This document shows positions 32,292-44,813 of a stretch of 64,000 bases of DNA, in pieces. Both the position numbers and the translations under genes were made by a program. The notes beneath the pieces were generated by a model. That model saw nothing but the letters and a program-made list of their open reading frames with translations, searched no databases and was not told where the DNA came from. Location: positions 3,472,001 to 3,536,000 of the forward strand of contig CM019066.1 in assembly GCA_009667805.1 (NCBI GenBank), written 5' to 3'. The number at the start of each line of letters is the position of its first letter. The first letter of the stretch is position 1. This stretch comes from Leptobrachium leishanense (taxonomy: Eukaryota > Chordata > Amphibia > Anura > Megophryidae).

Positions 32292-34257
32292 AAGAAAAAA
32301 AAAAAACGTATTTTATTCATTTTCACTTATCGTTTAAAACGCCATAAAACCTGTCTGAATGTACCATCACCCCATGACGCCGAGACACTGTTTCTTTTTT
32401 TGTCTCTTTCCTCCATTTTTGTAAATCCTAGAATTTTGTCTGAATTTTTTGTCTGCCTGTTCCACTCACTTCCTCTGCAGAACTCACTGCATGGTGATTT
32501 ACATTGTTCTGTATGTGTACGTAGCCCCAGGCTATATATATATAGCGTCAAGAAGACCTGAATAAGAGAGTACACTCTCAAAAGCTTGTCTTGTAACCCC
32601 TTAAGGACCACTGACGTACATAGTACGTCCTGGGGAAAATTCTCCTTAAGGACCAAGGATATACTATGTATGTCATGGTCCTTTAACCTCCCTCCCTATA
32701 CTCACCTCTCTGGCCGAGGTCCAACGCCGACCGCCCACGTATGTGAGCAGTCTCAGAGAGGCAGCCGACGGATCGGATCTGAACATGCACGCAGCTCCAG
32801 TCCATGGTTCTGTGCACGCTCTACAGAACTTGCGTTCGTAAAGTGTGCAAGTCCCATAGCAGCAGGCAATTTGCAGTTCCTACGCTACGCTAGCTGCACA
32901 GGACCTCGAGCCATGTTAGATTGTTGCAGGGACTTCTGGGTTCGGGAGTCCCTGAGCTGAAGAGGAGAAGCTGAGCGGCGAGGTAGAAAAAGTGTGTAAA
33001 ATCACCTAGAAAAAACTAAAATTTAAAAAAAATTGGACAGAGGCTGTCAGCAGCATCTTCCTAATTAAGGCTGTAGCGCTGTGTTTAAAACCTTATTGTG
33101 GCAGTACCTATTTTTGGCCACCGGAGGGAGACAACAAGCGCGATAAGAGACACTGAACATTGGGACTACGTTTCCCGGCATGCTTTGCAAACAGACAGGA
33201 AGTGGGTGGGACACAGGACGCTGTACATCCTGAGCCTCGTGGAGATAGCTGGCAGAGCGCGCCAGGGAGTGCATGAGAGAGGACACAGTGCTGCAGAGCG
33301 GAACCGTAATTAGGCCGGAGCGCAAGTGTGGCCTATCAGGATCTTAGTGGGGTTATCCTGCCTTGCCAGAAGGAGCCTTACTTATCGACAGACATCCCCC
33401 AAGCTGCTATCCAGACAAGCTGAGGACCTCGAGTAAGGAGTACCGCAAGTCCATTGGATGGGAGAGCAGGCGGTAGCTGGACAAGTCCGGGCCGGAGCAC
33501 AGAAAGCCTGACCACCGATCCAGTAGCCGGTATCCCAGCGAGGAAACAAGCGGAGAGACGTCCTGGGTCAGCGGAGCCTTGGTGATCGAACGGATGGGTG
33601 AGAGGCCTCCAAGGCCGTGTTTTACAAAGCTCAAGCAAGCACGCTGTTGTGTATTTCTGAAACCCACAGGGCCCCAACTTGTCTAGTCGAAGACATCGTT
33701 TAAGAGATTCACTGGCCAGTTGAATAGTACCCGGGTACCATAACACACACATACACTCACAGTTCGGGACTTAACCTGTTCGGGACTCACTCCCTAGTAT
33801 CCGAAAAAGGGGCAAAGATTCGCATCTTATTTTGTTTTCCTCTGCGCGTTTCTCGAATTACGAAATATTGTATTCTCTTTCCGCTGCGCGTTTCTCGTAA
33901 TTACGAAGCATTGTATTTTTCTGCTCGGTCGCGCATTTTTCAGAAACACGAAGTCTCGCATTTTTTTTTTCCGCTGCGCGTTTACCGCGATACGAAATAC
34001 TGTAAATATATCTACGAACACCGTGTCTCATTATATGCCTTTTACTTCAGTAAACTATATAATTTATAAAATCCACAACGGTGCTGGAGTATATTTATTC
34101 CCTAGTGCGGGGAGACTGACCCATGGTTCATTTTCAGCGGCTCCTCCGGGAGTGAGCGCTACAAGGCCAAAAAATTTGGAAACTCTATATTTATATAGTA
34201 TCCTTTAACATAAATCACTGGGTTCTGCTAGTGGTATGATAAAAAAAAAATCACTTA
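32292..34257. other. unassigned region with local CpG-rich sequence
   Basis: A short CCCCTTAAGGACC hairpin piece at about 32597-32690 resembles piggyBac-type MITE ends. At 33060-33770 the sequence is GC-richer, with a ZNF143-like motif (33161-33185); it could be an old LTR or promoter-like relic. No protein domain is recognisable. A 44-bp repeat follows. Confidence 0.35.
33836..34000. repeat. ~44-bp tandem repeat, four diverged units
   Basis: The motif CTGCGCGTTTCTCG(T)AATTACGAA followed by a T-rich spacer recurs at about 33842, 33885, 33930 (diverged) and 33972. Confidence 0.65.
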
Positions 34258-35122
34258 AAGGGTTATTCAATAAGAGCCGAACTTGCCCCAAATTGCACCG
34301 AACTGTGAATTTCACCGAACGGTGGCAATTTTCCGGCAGGTCGTCTATTCACAAAGTTGTCAATTTACCAAATATTGGCAAATTGACAGAAAAATACAGC
34401 GCAGTTTGCCTGTGGTCACCACAATTCGGAGACCTTCGGCAGCTGTGAAATCCCCCATCGAGAAGTAATAGTTATTCTATTCAGAGAAAGCTGAACTGCA
34501 CCAAAATGTTGGCGAAAAGCCCAAATTTCCAGTGATTAGGTTTGACAGATTTAAACAGGCGAACCCCATAGGATTCAATATAAAAATCTTTGCATTTTTA
34601 TAATTTTTTTATTCTTTTCAGTTGCAGCAGCAAGCTTTTTTTAACTTTATTTTTAGGGTTTTGTTTCAATGAAATATTTGATTCCCTTTTTTTATTGGCT
34701 TTTTTTTAAATTCTGTAACAGACAGATTTATTATTTCTATAGGACCTTTTTTATTAAAAAAAACAAAAAAGAACACTGCTATTTTAAAAAAAAAGTTGTT
34801 TAAAACACAATAAAATGCATTTTTATTGCTTTAAACAACTTTTTCTAAATAGCAGAGTTCTTTTTTGGTTTTTTTGTACCCATTTGGTGGCTGATCAGCT
34901 TTTTTTGGTAGCTTTCAGCAGATCGTTGGCTGTCTTTAGCGGCGCTCGTGGTCCGTTCAGAGGTGGCTTTTGGAGGTCCGATCGGCAGCGTTTGGTGGTC
35001 CCGTTCGGGGCACTTCAGGGACCCTGCGGTGAATGCTGAATTCACCGCAGGGTCGGCAAACTAAAATTGCTAAAGTGCACCGAAATTTTGTTGAAATTTT
35101 GGTGCTTTCTGATCAACCCCTT
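34258..35122. mobile_element. MITE, CAGGGTTATTC family, copy 4 (diverged)
   Basis: The left end AAAGGGTTATTCAATAAGAG and right end TCTGATCAACCCCTTT are imperfect inverses. Internal phrases (CCGAACTGTGAATTTCACCG, GACCCTGCGGTGAATGC) follow the family pattern. Boundaries are approximate. Confidence 0.55.
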
Positions 35123-35241
35123 TAGTATTGAAGGGGTTAATCTTAATTTAAGCAAACACATGGAGCAGTACTTGAAAAGGAATCTGGTTCCCTTTCAAAC
35201 TTGTTGGTTGTATGTGCATCTGTCTTTCATAAGATCACCTA

Positions 35242-36141
35242 CAGGGATATTCAGAGAGAGCCGATCTGGCTCCGAAATGTCACCAAACAGGGAATTTCCC
35301 TGCACGATGCCTTTTCTGGGCCATTCGGCTATTCAGAGAGCAGGCAATTCGCCAAATTTTGGCAAACTGTCAGCAAGTACGGTGCCTGTTCGACGGCAGT
35401 GAAATCCCCCATAGAGAAGCAATGGTTAATCTGTTCAAAGACACCGAACAGCAGAGAAAAGTTGCCGAACTGCCCTGCTGTTCGATGGTTTCATTAGACA
35501 GGTTTATTCAGGCGAATCTCTTAGATTTCAATGTTAAAAATATTCCCGTTTTAATTCAATATCTAATAAACCGTTTATTATTTTATTCTGCAGCAAAAAG
35601 TCTCTTTATAGATTTTTTCAGGTTCTTTTAGACATTTTTCAGGATTTTTTCGTCAATATTTTTTCCAATTTTTTTTTAAAAGTGGTTTTTTTTTTCTGAA
35701 ACAGACCTTTTTATTATCATTCATAGGATCTTATGTGTAAATTCCAGACATTTTTGTTCATTTCCTTTTTGAAAACAGCGTTTCAATCTTCACACTTTCA
35801 AATCTTTTTTTTTATTTTTCCCTGCTCGTCAGTTTGTCGGCTTTTTCCAGCGGCTGCTGTGTGCTGTGTTTGACGGCTTTTCCGATTTTTCTGACGTGTT
35901 CAGCGTGTATTTTGTGGCGGTTCTGGTGGGTTTTCAGCTGGTGTTCGGCAGTTTTTCAGTGGTTGTTCAGCAGGCTTCCAACAGGTTTTTGACAGGTTTT
36001 CCCTGCATTTCAGGGACCCTGCGATGAATGCCGAATTCACAGCAGGGTGGGGAACTTTGATTCCCCAAAGTGCATGGAAGTGCGGGGAATGAGAGAGCAC
36101 CGAAATGTCGCCGACATTTCGGTGCTCTCTGAATAACCCCT
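35242..36141. mobile_element. MITE, CAGGGTTATTC family, copy 5
   Basis: Ends CAGGGATATTCAGAGAG and CTCTCTGAATAACCCCT are flanked by CTA (35239-35241, 36142-36144). It carries the module ATTCCCGTTTTAATTCAATA at about 35543-35562, in the orientation opposite to copies 1-3. Confidence 0.72.
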
Positions 36142-36989
36142 CTAAATAATACTAATACCATTGCAAAGTTATGCCCCTACCTGTCCTTCAAGGAATATTT
36201 TGGCGCACATACAGATTTTATATTTTATTTCCATAAAATAAAACTCTCTTTTTAAAATATTTTATTGCCCTTCACTATATAAATATATATGTTACGGTTA
36301 AAGCCCAAAGTGCGGTTAATCCTAGGATTACCCGGCTAATCCTGACATTACCCAGGCGTCATTAGCAAAAGTCCGAAGTTCGGACTTTACCCGGGTAATC
36401 TGCAAGGTATCCAGAGGCCTCTGGGTAATCCGGTTTTCTGCACTGTTTTAACCGAGTAATTCGCACATTACCTTAGTGTTGCTGGATAAAGTGTGATGTG
36501 CAACGAAACATCGCACTTTATCCGGGTAATCTGCAAAGTATCCAAACGACTCTGGGTACTGCGTTTCCTTCAATTTTCAGCAGGTTACAGGCGACTGAAT
36601 TCCGAGGATTACCCGGGTAAAGCTGCAAACTTTTATCTGGCTGAGAAGAAAATTGTGTTTTTTTGTTATTTTTAATGAAATTGTATCCACAGTCACAAAC
36701 CCCACTAAATAACTGTCGTGTAACTCTGTGCATTAATTGTCTGAAAATGTATCTATGAAGATAAAGATATTATATAAAGAGTAACCTGATGGTTTATTAT
36801 GTTTTATAAATGATATATGTATAAGCACATATGACACATAATAAAGATCATGTAACTCATTACCATTCATTTCAGAAACATATCCTGTCACTCTGTATTT
36901 TCGTTATATCATTAATACATTTTAATGTTTGTCTTTTGCCATTTTCATTGATAATATCCATAGAGTTACCCAAGCGGGGTTGGATGCTC

Positions 36990-37270
36990 TGCAGATTACC
37001 CAGGTGAAGCTGTGGATAGTCCTCAGATTACCCAGATGAAGCTGTGGATAGTCCTCAGATTACCCAGGTGAAGCTGTGGATAGGCCTCAGATTACCCAGG
37101 TGAAGCTGTGGATAGGCCTCAGATTACCCAGGTGAAGCTGTGGATAGGCCTCAGATTACCCGGGTGAAGCTGTGGATAGGCCTCAGATTACCCAGGTGAA
37201 GCTGTGGATAGGCCTCAGATTACCCGGGTGAAGCTGTGGATAGGCCTCAGAATACCCGGGTGAAGCTTCA
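36990..37270. repeat. 32-bp minisatellite, about eight units
   Basis: The unit CCTCAGATTACCCAGGTGAA plus GCTGTGGATAGG is repeated head to tail. It includes the TTACCC(A/G)GGT core of the host element, so it probably arose by local duplication of that motif. Confidence 0.9.
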
Positions 37271-37630
37271 GTCTTGCACATTATCCGGGTAAAGTGCGAA
37301 TTTTTCAGCTCTTCCAGACTGTTACCCAAGGGCGATTGGTTAGTCCTAAAATTACCCGGGTAAAGTCCGAAATTTTCATTTTTTTGCAGCTTTAGGCTAG
37401 GGTCAAACGAAAGCATTTTTACACGCGAACGTAAAAAAGTGCGTCCGAACGCATTGACGTATTTTTTCACGGAATTCGCGAAAACGGTCATACGATGCGC
37501 ATTTTCATGCGTGATTTTTTACGGATCTGCAATTAAACGCGTAATCTAATTTACCAAATCAATAGGTGAATCAAAAATTAAGGTGAAGGGGTATAAAAAG
37601 CCATTTCGTGGATGGTGGCGTTTCACCAAG

Positions 37631-39956
37631 ATGGATGCACTGCAAGTGTTTGTGTTTGCTGCAACGGGCTACCTGTACCTCCAGCACAAAAGACAACGGC
37701 GAACATGGGTTCATCCCATCAACGCTGCCAGACACACTCATGGCCCTTTGTGATGCTGTACAGGCCACTGCGAGAGAGGGACCCCTTGAAGTTTTTCAAC
37801 TACATGCGGATGTCCATCCCCTCATTCGATGAACTGTTGTCACAGTTACGGGAGCCGCTGACCAAGAGGGACACCAACATGAGGGATGCCATACCACCGG
37901 AGGAGATGCTGGTCATCACTTTGCGGTAAGTACTTCCAAACACCTGTATGCATGACTTCGCTGCCAGTCAGCAGACATGTGTTCGGTGTGCAGAGCCCCT
38001 ATTGTCGGTCTGTAGTGACATGTACGCAAACACATTCATACCCACCCACACGCAGGCATCACATTCCAAGACACGTCCAAAAAACCTCTGACACTGACAA
38101 GAATGTATGTAAATAGAAATATATTGTAATAAACAAGAAAATAAATGAATAACATATTTGTAACATATATACAAAAGAAAATAACATGAAGGACAAAACA
38201 TAACAGTGACAACAGGAACAGCATGTCAACCAAAAACATACAAGACACCTCACAAATCCTGGTACAGAGGAGCATCTGGCTCATGAGGACCATGTGTGGA
38301 TCCGCGGCGGTACCCAGACTCTGGGGGAGGCCCAGCAACATGGGACATGGGTGGGTGGGTGGGTGGCGCCTGGCTGTGGCTGGCATAACCAGTGGCATGG
38401 TGGCCTTGTGGCACCGCACCATAGTAGACCGCAGCCTGTTCTGGACGGGACAGGATCTCATGGATGAGGTCCAGGGATCTGCGGCGGTACTCCACCTTCT
38501 GCGCCGGGGTCATCTGGTCCAGCAGGGATTGACAGGAATGGATAAAAGGACATGTCCTCACTGTCAGTGATGGTGCAGCGTGGAGGTTGTGGATTGTGCG
38601 ACCCCATGAACCTGACCATGGCCTGCTCGAAGTCGCTAGGCGGTCCCCTCCTCCTGTTGTGAGCCGGTCTGGTGCTGTCTCTCGGTGCTGCAGCTGGCAC
38701 CGGTCCGGTCTCCACCTCCCCCTCCACCTGCGAGTCCGTGCCACCCTGGTCAACCTCCTCCTGCCAGCTGCCAGAACCCCCTGCCGGCAGGTGTTGCTCC
38801 TGTGACCCAGAGGTAGATGGCTGGTCAATGCTGCTCGCAGTTTGCCTTGGCTCCTGGGTCCTCCTGAGGAACGACAATTGTTTGGCATAAAGATAACTGT
38901 GCACCTTCCTCCTTGCCCCAGCTCAAGAGCGCGCAGCTGCCGCTTCCTTTTTCAGGACCCGGGTGTAGTTGTCTCTGATAGTGCGCCACTTGTTGCTAAG
39001 TTCATGTGCTGCAAAACATAATGAGAGTGACATTAGGGTCGGTTCATATGATGTGATCATAACACAGATTTAATTCATATTTCCCAGGTATCTTGCTAGT
39101 GGATCTGCATTACAACTTCCGTGTTGGCAGATCAACAGCTGGTGAGATCGTCCGCAAGGTGTGCCAAACAATATGGGAAACCATGAAGAAGCAATGTTTA
39201 CCAACACCCACGGACGAGGCATGGGTAGCAATTGCAGCAGGATTTTGGGGGAGAGCCAACTTTCCCAATTGCCTTGGAGCCGTGGATGGCAAACATGTCC
39301 GCATAGTGAAGCCACTGCACAGTGGCTCACTGTATCAAAATTATAAACATTTCTTTTCCATTGGCCTACTGGCGGTGTCAGATGCCAACTATGATTTTGT
39401 GTATGTGGATGTCGGATCATACGGCAAAGACTCTGACTCCACATTGTTCAGGAACTCTACACTGTGGGATGAGCTCGAGAGTGGGACCCTGCACATACCC
39501 AGACCCGCACCATTGCCTGGCAGTGACGTGGCAGTCCCCTATGCCTTCGTGGGTGACGAAGCATTCGGCCTATCCACACATCTCCTACGGCCCTACTCAG
39601 GGACACACCTGACTGTGAGGAAGCGGGTGTTTAATTACAGGCTGTCGCGGGCGACACGGTATGTGGAGTGTAGCTTTGGCATACTGACCAACAAGTGGAG
39701 GATTTTTCATAGACCGCTTGATGTAAATGTGGATTTCTGTGGTGATATAGTGAAATGCTGTTGCATCCTACATAAATAATTTCGTGCGAGGGATGGTTTT
39801 AATTTCGCTGATACCCTCACAGTTGTGGGTCTGGATGAATATGCAAACCATGACATAATAGCTGTGAATAGACACAGCAACAGGTTTCGCGATGCTCTGT
39901 CTAATTATTTTACTAGCGATGCAGGGCAGGTGCCCTGGCAGCTGGGGAGCATTTAA
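37631..39956 (+). pseudogene. Harbinger DDE transposase, copy 1 (disrupted)
   Basis: Exon 1 runs from 37631 to the GTAAGT donor at 37927. Exon 2 starts after TTTCCCAG at 39088 and ends at TAA 39954-39956. Catalytic residues are in exon 2: D in AVDGKHVRI (about 39285), D in FVGDEAFGL (about 39555), E in YVECSFGIL (about 39666), the DDE_Tnp_4 pattern. Against copy 2 there is a 1-base loss near 37746, a 14-bp loss between GGAT repeats at about 39103, and a premature TAA at 39777. The region after that stop still reads to a natural end, keeping the C-terminus that copy 2 has lost. Confidence 0.88.
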
Positions 39957-40227
39957 CATGTGACGGCACCTATTATGTTTGCCTTTACTTTTATTGTACA
40001 TGCAATTTACATGTGATTATGGATTAAATAATAATGTACTCACTCTGTAGCTTCTGCTCTCTGTCAGACCACGTATCATACTCCAGGTACACCACCCTCG
40101 AGACTGCAACCCATGCACTGGCCTTTCTCGGTTTGTCCTTGTACAGGTCACAAGCCGTGTCCCAAATCTCTGGATGCTCCGCCACTGCCGCTATCAAACG
40201 CTCCACATCAATATCCAGACCAGCCAT
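38250..40227 (-). pseudogene. Harbinger MADF/BESS DNA-binding protein, copy 1 (frameshifted)
   Basis: Exon 1 is 40227-40044 (starting MAGLDIDVERLIAAV, donor GTGAGT). Exon 2 starts at 39008 after TTTTGCAG and runs to 38250. Exon 1 and the start of exon 2 form a MADF-type domain (HPEIWD, KASAWVAV). One extra base near 38544 shifts the frame just before the BESS-like segment. Otherwise it matches the intact gene in copy 2. Such proteins are thought to help Harbinger transposase reach the nucleus or bind element ends. Confidence 0.82.
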
Positions 40228-40628
40228 CTTCTGCAATTGCCAGGTACCACAACAGCCACCACAGGACACTTTTTTCGTCTGGACGTTATATAGGCCGCAC
40301 ATGTGCAGCGTCTGACGTCTCCTAATCACGCAAACACGCCGCTATGCCGCAGCTGCGCACTCTGTACGTCCGTACTAGCGGTTCGGCGTTCTCGAAAAAA
40401 TGCGTTCATTTTCCACTTGCGTTGCGCGGCCGGACTTTCGTGCAACCATACTTCGTATATTGGCCGTCATTGCCCGTCATTTGCTGCTAGTGCGGCCGTA
40501 ATTATGTGCGCCAGAACGCACGATAAAAGTGCGCTGGTCTGACCCCAGCCTTACCCAGCGGTTTTGGTTAATGTCAGGATTACCCGGGTAATCCTAGGAT
40601 TAACCGCACTTCGGGCTTTACTCGTAAC

Positions 40629-40722
40629 ATCCCAGGACATACTTGAAAACGAGAGAAATATCAATGTATCCTTCCTGGTAAAATCCTTTATAAATAAATA
40701 AATAAATAAATAAATAAAATAT
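40629..40722 (+). mobile_element. LINE 3' tail (same family as 28160-29260)
   Basis: CCAGGACATACTTGAAAACG, then TCCTTCCTGGTAAAATCC, then TTTATAAATAAATAAATAAA, the 3' end of the YADD-type LINE, ending in an (AAAT)n tail. It is severely 5'-truncated. Confidence 0.75.
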
Positions 40723-42030
40723 ACACGTCTTTTCTGTTTGTTATATTACAATGAATACAACAGCGAAACATTCTTACACGACAAAAGGAAGAAAGGAAGA
40801 AAAAAAGAAAAATGAGACACTTATGATAAGAGGATCCTTGGAGGCGCAGTGTTTTGTTGTTCGTATATGCACTTTCTATGGCTGTTGTCTGTTTAAGGTC
40901 AGATCACTTTCCCCCCTGGCAACTTTGTTGCAGCACCTGCTTTCATAGCATATCAATGCATTATTATCTGTGGAGGAATCTCGGAATGTTTCTACATGCA
41001 ATTATCTTGCTGTACTATCATTTTAATTTGCAGATTATACAAGTTAGGTACGTTCTCGGTTCTTGACAGTTAAGTTTCATCTTGTTCCCTTGACAGAATA
41101 ATTGAAAAAAAAGATAATTAGAAAATGCCACGTGTAAGTACTTCAATGAGAAATGCATTTAATCATACGCCAAAAAAAATGCATTTTAAGTAAGTTTCAA
41201 TTTCAACTTTTAATTTAAATATAAATTAATAGTAATTTTGCCTTGATATCGTTCTCTGATTTATATGCAGATTGCGATGTGTAAAATCATTTTTCCTACT
41301 CTTGACAGTATAAAAATCTATTTAGGTATGGAGGCCCCTGAAGCCAACGCAGACCTATTATCCTCTGTTAGATGGAGAGCGGCAGGATAGCCAAGCGTGC
41401 AAATAGTAATCAAATCAACAACTTAGGAGTCTATTCTCTTCAGATGCTCCACGCGAGTAACGCAATACAGTACTAGAGTGCACCGGCGCCTTGGAGTTGA
41501 TCATCTTCCAGCATCGTCATTGGAAAGGGAGCAATAGCAGGTGCTCGGGTTGATCAGGCAGATCAGGTCACAGGTGGATTTAGTCACCACTGTGTGCCTG
41601 GCTTCATCCTAAAGCCAGTTTCCTTTTTTAACATAGATGCTTTATGACTGTGTGACTCCATAATAAAACAACGAGGTTTACAAAATCACCATATGGGACC
41701 AAGGAAAAGTAGCACTAAAAGAGCCACGTGACAGACATTGCATGTGTAATAGCCTGGTGGACTCCTATGCAAATACTCACCCAAGGCCCTACTCCACGGT
41801 TGCTTTTAACTTACCCAGAGCTGTTGTAATCTTGCCAGAGCCATTATAGTCTATGGAGTTGTTACATTTACAAAAGCACTGGTTAGGCTTTCCACCATCC
41901 TTGGAATAGGGCCCCCAGTTTTCACCCTGTTAATGGGGCACTGTATCCACCATGACCAGAGGCTTCTCACCCCTGACTTCTCTTGATGTTAGGAAAGTGC
42001 TTCAAACTAGAGGTCTCACCTCCACTCTGG
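40723..42030. other. mostly unassigned
   Basis: It contains the MITE-like palindrome at 41784-41916. The rest (40760-41780) has no recognised coding, RNA or repeat features. Confidence 0.4.
41784..41916. mobile_element. palindromic MITE, GGGCCATATTA family, diverged copy
   Basis: AACTTACCCAGAGCTGTTGT and AGCCATTATAGTCTATGGAG match the copies at 22342 and 56146; the ends AGGCCCTA and AATAGGGCCC are inverted. Confidence 0.6.
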
Positions 42031-42160
42031 GGGCCCTATTACAATTCTTCGCGCAAACGTTTGCGCCGGCGCAAAAATGCATTAATGCGAGGGGTAAAAC
42101 CCTTTGCGCTGAATGTCGTATTAAAATGTCAGCCCAACAAACGTGCGTATTTGAACGACA
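42031..42160. mobile_element. MITE, GGGCCCTATTACATTC family, truncated copy
   Basis: It begins GGGCCCTATTACAATTCTTC and follows copy A through CGAGGGGTAAAACCCTTTGC, then loses similarity at an A-rich purine tract (42165-42260). No right end. Confidence 0.72.
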
Positions 42161-42860
42161 ACAACGGCAAACAAAAAAAAGGGGGCAGGGAGGGAAAAAG
42201 GGGGCACAGGTAGGACAGAAAAACAGAAGAGAGGGAAAATCTGGTAAAAAAGAAAGGAAGTCCAGCGACATGAGCATACACAGATCAAAAGTCAGGGGAA
42301 AATGTGGTCTGGAGGGGACCAGGGGCAGAGCCAAGTCTCAGTACATAGGAAAAAAAAGGAGTGTATGGTAGAATCAGCGCTACCTTCAACAGTGATCCAT
42401 TTCTTACTTTCTTCTCCCATTGGAGAACATTTGTATGCCTCAAATAAAACAGAAAGATACCATAGCGCAACCAACTGAGTTCCACACAGATGGTATGAAG
42501 ATGAAATGGAAATCCACTCAAATTTGGTGGTGTCTAAGGCTGGGGTCAGACCAGCGCACTTTAAACGCGCGTTCTGGCGCACATAATCACGGCCGCACTA
42601 GCAGCAAATGACGGGCAATGACGGCCAATATACGAAGTACGGTCGCACGAAAGTCCGGCCGCGCAACGCAAGTGGAAAACGAACGCATTTTTTCGAGCAC
42701 GCCGAACCGCTAGTACGGGCGTACAGATTGCGCAGCTGCGGCATAGCGGCGTGTTTGCGTGATTAGGAGACGTCAGATGCTGCACATGTGCGGCCTATAT
42801 AACGTCCAGACGAAAAAAGTGTCCTGTGGTGGCTGTTGTTGTACCTGGCAATTGCAGAAG

Positions 42861-44813
42861 ATGGCTGGTGTGGATATTGATGTGGAGCGTCTGATAGCGG
42901 CAGTGGCGGAGCATCCCGAGATTTGGGACACGGCTTGTGACCTCTACAAGGACAAACTGAGAAAGGCCAGCGCATGGGTTGCAGTCTCGAGGGAGGTGTA
43001 CCTGGAGTATGATACGTGGTCTGACAGAGAGCAGAAGCTACAGAGTGAGTACATGATTATTTAATTCATAATCACATGTAAATTGCATGTACAATAAAAG
43101 TAAAGGCAAACATAATAGGTGCCGTCACATGTTAAATGCTCCCCAGCTGCCAGGGCACCTGCCCTGCATCGCTAGTAAAATAATTAGCCAGAGCATCGCG
43201 AAACCTGTTGCTGTGTCTATTCACAGCTATTATGTCATGGTTTGCATATTCATCCAGACCCGTAACGAACATAATTATGTAGGATGCAACAGCATTTCAC
43301 TATATCCACACAGAAGTCCACATTTACATCAAGCTGTCTATGAAAAATCCTCCACTTGTTGGTCAGTATGCCAAAGCTACACTCCACATACCGTCTCGCC
43401 CGCGACAGCCTGTAATTAAACACCCGCTTCCTCACAGTCAGGTGTGTCCCTGAGTAGGGCCGTAGGAGATGTGTGGATAGGCCGAATGCTTCGTCACCCA
43501 CGAAGGCATAGGGGACTACCACGTCACTGCCAGGCAATGGTGCGGGCCTGGGTATGTTCAGGGTCCCACTCTCGAGCTCATCCCACAGTGTAGAGTTCCT
43601 GAACAGTGTGGAGTCAGAGTCTTTGCCGTATGATCCGACATCCACATACACAAAATTATAGTTGGCATCTGCCACCGCCAGTAGGCCAATGGAAAAGAAA
43701 TGTTTATAATTTTGATACAGTGAGCCACTGTGCAGTGGCTTCACTATGCGGACATGTTTGCCATCCACGGCTCCAAGGCAATTGGGGAAGTTGGCTCTCC
43801 CCCAAAATCCTGCTGCAATTGCTACCCATGCCTCGTCCGTGGGTGTTGGTAAACATTGCTTCTTCATGGTTTCCCATATTGTTTGGCACACCTTGCGGAC
43901 GATCTCACCAGCTGTTGATCTGCCAATGCGGAAGTTGTAATGCAGATCCTTCAAACTGCATCCACTAGCAAGATACCTGGAAAATATGAAGTAAATGTGT
44001 GTTATGATCACATCATATGAACCGAACCTAATGTCACTCTCATTATGTTTTGCAGCACATGAAATTAGCAACAAGTGGCGCACTATCAGGGACAACTACA
44101 CCCGGGTCCTGAAGAAGGAAGCGGCAGCTGCGCGCTCTGGAGCTGGGGCAAGGAGGAAGGTGCACAGCTATCTATACGCCGAACAATTGTCGTTCCTCAG
44201 GAGGACCCAGGAGCCAAGGCAAACTGCGAGCAGCATTGACCAGCCATCTACCTCTGGGTCACAGGAGCAACACCTGCTGGCAGGGGGTTCTGGCAGCTGG
44301 CAGGAGGAGGTTGACAAGGGTGGCACGGACTCGCAGGTGGAGGGGGAGGTGGAGACCGGACCGGTGCCAGCTGCAGCACCGAGAGACAGCACCAGACCGG
44401 CTCACAACAGGAGGAGGGGACCGCCTAGCGACTTCGAGCAGGCCATGGTCAGGTTCATGGGGTCGCACAATCCACAACCTCCACGCTGCACCATCACTGA
44501 CAGTGAGGACATGTCCTTTGTCCATTCCTGTCAATCCCTGCTGGACCAGATGACCCCGGCGCAGAAGGTGGAGTACCGCCGCAGATCCCTGGACCTCATC
44601 CATGAGATCCTGTCCCGTCCAGAACAGGCTGCGGTCTACTATGGTGCGGTGCCACAACGCCATCAGGCCACTGGTGATGCCAGCCACAGCCAGGCGCCAC
44701 CCACCCACCCACCCATGTCCCATGTTGCTGGGCCTCCCCCAGAGTCTGGCTACCGCCGCGGATCCACACATGGTCCTCATGAGCCAGATGCTCCTCTGTA
44801 CCAGGATTTGTGA
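42861..44813 (+). CDS. Harbinger MADF/BESS-domain protein (exons 42861-43044 and 44056-44813)
   Basis: Predicted 313-residue DNA-binding partner of the Harbinger transposase. Exon 1 starts at MAGVDIDVERLIAAVAEHPE; donor A|GTGAGT at 43045, acceptor TTTTGCAG at 44048-44055, and the frame is kept across the junction. The MADF domain spans roughly residues 8-90 (HPEIWD, KASAWVAVS, then NKWRTIRDNYTRVLKK). The middle is a low-complexity linker rich in Q, S, T and P. A BESS-like segment follows (FVHSCQSLLDQMTPAQKVEY). The whole transposase exon 2 lies, antisense, inside this intron. The intron boundaries are inferred from splice signals and agree in both copies. Confidence 0.8.

Larger units (their letters stand above)
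37395..40550 (+). mobile_element. PIF/Harbinger transposon, near full length, copy 1
   Basis: Ends GGCTAGGGTCAAACGAAAGC and inverse of GGCTGGGGTCAGACCAGCGC are flanked by TTA (37392-37394, 40551-40553). The 3156-bp element carries two genes: a DDE transposase on plus and a MADF/BESS protein on minus, each with one intron. It lies inside the TTACCCGGG element. Copy 2 (42538-45676) is very similar but inverted. Both genes here carry disabling mutations. Confidence 0.92.
36291..40628. mobile_element. non-autonomous transposon rich in TTACCCGGGTAA, split by Harbinger copy 1
   Basis: The ends GTTACGGTTAAAGCCCAAAG and inverse of GTTACGAGTAAAGCCCGAAG form inverted repeats of about 45 bp, both continuing into GTGCGGTTAATCCTAGGATT. 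The 12-bp palindrome TTACCCGGGTAA is perfect at 36387, 36609, 37352 and 40580, with many one-mismatch copies. No coding region of its own. Superfamily unknown; an AT dinucleotide lies outside both ends. Confidence 0.7.

Noticed and set aside
43995..44055. N-terminal extension of the MADF exon 2 frame (MCVMITSYEPNLMSLSLCFA)
   Set aside because: It lies in the intron before a TTTTGCAG acceptor; joining exon 1 and exon 2 keeps the frame and completes the MADF domain.
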